Positions 61,914 to 64,000 of a DNA stretch of 64,000 bases are shown here, one piece after another (the first letter of the stretch is position 1; each line of letters begins with the position of its first letter). Location: NCBI GenBank assembly GCA_965220045.1, contig OZ244803.1, positions 2,542,001-2,606,000 on the forward strand, read 5' to 3'. The notes below the pieces were generated by a model. The model did no database searches and had not been told where the DNA came from. It saw only the letters and a list, made by a program, of their open reading frames with translations. A program made the position numbers and the translations under genes. This stretch comes from VXOZ01 sp965220045 (GTDB taxonomy: Bacteria > Chloroflexota > UBA11872 > VXOZ01).

Positions 61914-62438
61914 GAATGCTCTCCTCTCCGGTGCGTGTGCGCGTCGTTTACTATGATACCCGCGGGTGTTCAATTAGGAAAGATGCCAGATCCGGTAGGT
62001 CCTGACCCGCTCCCTCTCACGAGACAGCATGCCGCATGACCGGCGCGATGCCGACAAGTGTCGTCGCGCTGGTTGCTCCGGCAGTTTTAATCGCCCTCGG
62101 TGGAACGTAGGGGGCAGGACTCGTCACGCCTCTATGGCTTTTGGGCGCACCGCAAGGCAGGGCAAGTCTCCAGGTAGGGTCGCTCCCAGCCTCAGACGTG
62201 TGGTATTCCTCGGTAGCGCAGGTTTGTAACCTGCGTTTCTTACCGCCGTCTGGCGAGTGTAAAGCGATGACACGCGCCAAACGCAATTGAGAGTGCGCGC
62301 TGCTGGATGCCAACCGGCCTGCAGACACCTGGCGGCCGCTCCATCGACCGACGGCAAGCGCCCATTCGCCAACCCGCCGCTCGCCTATAATGGAGATAGA
62401 GGTAAACGTGCATCCCCTGGCAAGATGAGAAGCCGCCT
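61914..62438. other. Gene-free stretch with an R3 unit
   Basis: About 525 bases upstream of dxr. GGTAGCGCAGGT and TTGTAACCTGCG at 62212-62235 are an R3 unit lacking its final CTACC. Short frames elsewhere in it have no support. Confidence 0.5.
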
Positions 62439-63614
62439 GTGATCAAGCGTGTCGTGGTGCTGGGCTCCACCGGGTCAATCGGCAAACAGACCCTCGATGT
62501 GATTCGCGCGAATCCGGAGAGACTAAACGTCGTTGGCTTGGCCGCCGGTAGCGACGTAGGCACCCTCGCGGCGCAAATTGCCGAGTTTCAGCCGGAGGCG
62601 GCCTATTGCCTTGACGGCAGCGTGGCACGCCTCATGGGAGAAGGGACGCGTGTCTATGCGGGAGACGCCGGCATCGAGCAACTCGTTGGTGCGATTGATG
62701 CCGACGTAACCGTGGTGGGAACGCCGGGCATGGTCGGCGCGCGGGCGACCCTGGCGGCGCTGGAGCGGGGACAGGACGTAGCGCTAGCGAACAAGGAAAC
62801 ACTCGTCATGGCGGGAGACCTCGTCATGAAAGCGGCTGCCGCACATGGCGCTGCCGTGTTGCCGACCGACAGTGAGCATAGCGCCATCTGGCAGTGCCTG
62901 CACGGAGAGGACAACGGCGCCATTCGACGCATCATATTGGCCGCTTCCGGCGGCCCCTTCCGTACGGCCTCGGACCGGGAACTCGCGGCGGTCACGCCGC
63001 AGCAAGCCTTGCAGCATCCCACGTGGTCAATGGGCGCCAAGATAACCATCGATTCTGCCACGCTGCTCAATAAGGGCCTTGAGATCATCGAGGCGCACTG
63101 GTTGTTCGCGCTGCCGTATGCAAAGATCGAGGCGATCATCCACCCGCAGAGCATTGTGCATGCGCTCGTGGAGTTCGCGGATGGCGCGGTGAAGGCCCAG
63201 TTGAGCCATCCCGATATGCGTTTACCCATCCAGCATGCGCTGAGCTATCCGGAGCGGTTTCCGACGCACTGGGGCGGACTTGATTTCACGAGGGTAACGG
63301 ATCTGGAATTCCATGAGCCCGATGTCACGCGCTTTCCCTGCTTAGCGTTGGCCCGCCAGGCTGCGGAAACGGGCGGCACAGCGCCGGCGGTGCTCTGCGC
63401 GGCCGACGAGGTAGCCGTCGAGCTCTTTTTGCAAGACGCTATCGGCTTTCTCGATATTCCCCGCCTGATAGCGCAGGCGTTGGACGCGCATGCGAGCACG
63501 CCGGTGGAGTCGCTCGACCACGTGCTCGCCGTTGCCGGGGAGACGCGGCAGCGGCTGCTGGAGAGCACGTCAGACTTCACGACAACTACGGTGAAAGGCA
63601 GCTCCCGTGCGTGA
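62439..63614 (+). CDS. dxr: 1-deoxy-D-xylulose 5-phosphate reductoisomerase
   Basis: A 391-residue DXR that converts DXP to methylerythritol 4-phosphate with NADPH in the non-mevalonate pathway. The NADPH motif is GSTGSIG (9-15); LANKETLVMAG, PTDSEHSAIWQCL and ILAASGGPFR are active-site segments; WSMGAKITIDSATLLNKGLEIIEAHWLF and YAKIEAIIHPQSIVH complete the metal and substrate site. Full length and intact. The start is GTG at 62439. Family gene order often places dxr next to a site-2 protease gene, which is also the case here. Confidence 0.97.
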   Translation: MIKRVVVLGSTGSIGKQTLDVIRANPERLNVVGLAAGSDVGTLAAQIAEFQPEAAYCLDGSVARLMGEGTRVYAGDAGIEQLVGAIDADVTVVGTPGMVGARATLAALERGQDVALANKETLVMAGDLVMKAAAAHGAAVLPTDSEHSAIWQCLHGEDNGAIRRIILAASGGPFRTASDRELAAVTPQQALQHPTWSMGAKITIDSATLLNKGLEIIEAHWLFALPYAKIEAIIHPQSIVHALVEFADGAVKAQLSHPDMRLPIQHALSYPERFPTHWGGLDFTRVTDLEFHEPDVTRFPCLALARQAAETGGTAPAVLCAADEVAVELFLQDAIGFLDIPRLIAQALDAHASTPVESLDHVLAVAGETRQRLLESTSDFTTTTVKGSSRA

Positions 63615-63766
63615 TACAGGGCCGGATCGTAAAGAAGAGAGGACATTGGGCCGCCGTGGGCGCCGAATTGACGAATCCCTCGGGGTAACCGTGAGACTCG
63701 TTATGGAAGAGTGGGACCAGTGAGACAAAACCAAAGAAGAGGCATTTCTGTGCGGAAGAGGTTCGG

Positions 63767-64000
63767 ATGCTAACCACGATTCTCGCATTCGTATTCGTCC
63801 TTTCTCTGCTCATACTTGCCCATGAGATCGGTCACTTCGTAGCGGCGCGACGCGTCGGCATCCGTGTGGTGGAGTTCGGCATTGGTTGGCCGCCGCGCCT
63901 CGTCTCGCGACGCATTGGCGAGACCCTCTATTCGCTCAATTTGCTGCCGCTGGGCGGCTTTGTGCGCATGTTTGGCGAATTCGGTGGCGCGGAGCCGGGC
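63767..64000 (+). CDS. Site-2 protease RseP-like zinc metalloprotease (N-terminal part only)
   Basis: The first 78 codons run off the right edge. LSLLILAHEIGHFVAARRVGIRVVEFGIGWPPRL contains the HExxH zinc motif in the first transmembrane helix, and YSLNLLPLGGFVRMFGE is the next conserved block of M50 proteases. RseP-type enzymes cleave membrane-bound anti-sigma factors and signal peptide remnants. It starts 152 bases after dxr; the intervening cdsA found in some species is absent. Confidence 0.93.
   Translation, partial: MLTTILAFVFVLSLLILAHEIGHFVAARRVGIRVVEFGIGWPPRLVSRRIGETLYSLNLLPLGGFVRMFGEFGGAEPG

Overview
The window looks like one contig of a GC-rich, mostly uncultured environmental bacterium. 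Gene content fits Chloroflexota of the SAR202/Dehalococcoidia or sponge-symbiont type: many amidohydrolases and amidases, a GMC oxidoreductase, sulfatase-like and ceramidase-like hydrolases, KatG, SulP and NCS2 permeases, lipobox-anchored cytochromes, and two eukaryote-like secreted proteins (an alpha-2-macroglobulin and an Fn3/LRR lipoprotein). This placement is inferred from gene content only. Housekeeping anchors are rplI-dnaB, ybeY, thiI, a tRNA-Val(CAC), and the non-mevalonate isoprenoid genes dxr (with a site-2 protease start beside it) and a frameshifted ispE.

Layout. 0-8 kb: phosphofructokinase plus aldolase operon, a 48-bp repeat array, a degenerate receiver protein, an oxidoreductase, a methyltransferase, two lipoprotein cytochromes c, a 33-bp repeat array and broken ispE. 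8-14 kb: sulfatase-like hydrolase, GMC oxidoreductase, TIMP-like protein, acetamidase, tRNA-Val with its own promoter, GYD protein. 14-16.5 kb: an AT-richer insert with a GmrSD-like DUF262/DUF1524 protein next to a second copy of the tRNA 3' end. 16.5-31 kb: NCS2 permease with an extra C-terminal domain, two GNATs, the alpha-2-macroglobulin, a SulP transporter, a Fic protein, KatG. 31-41 kb: a broken MNT/HEPN pair, an ABC-2 exporter, the Fn3/LRR lipoprotein lying between two direct copies of a deacylase 3' end, an intact deacylase, and an intact HEPN/MNT pair. 41-50 kb: acetamidase with a ThDP enzyme, rplI-dnaB, nitrilase, a HigB-HigA(ImmA) module, ybeY, a glycosyltransferase. 50-64 kb: a cyclic-di-AMP (ydaO/yuaA) riboswitch with a terminator and no obvious classical target, a solute-binding lipoprotein, aldo-keto reductase, membrane proteins, thiI, a PolB-like exonuclease, a DegT aminotransferase, a frameshifted ceramidase-like gene, dxr and a site-2 protease.

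Intergenic space is crowded with small dispersed repeats. I distinguish five families by eye: R1 (core GCTGAGCCTGTCGAAGC, also in tandem arrays), R2 (CTCTCCCTCGAGGGAGAG palindrome, twice inside elements with 14-bp inverted ends), R3 (GTAGCGCAGGT...ACCTGCGCTAC hairpin), R4 (TCCCGCGAAAGCGGGA hairpin) and R5 (about 96-bp imperfect inverted repeat). One R1 sits inside an R3, and one R3 ends a truncated HEPN gene, so these repeats have been mobile. The strongest leads are the riboswitch without a recognisable target, the metazoan-style alpha-2-macroglobulin, the repeat-flanked LRR gene, and the nested repeats. ispE and the ceramidase-like gene carry two and three frameshifts in otherwise conserved reading frames; assembly indels and genuine decay both remain possible.
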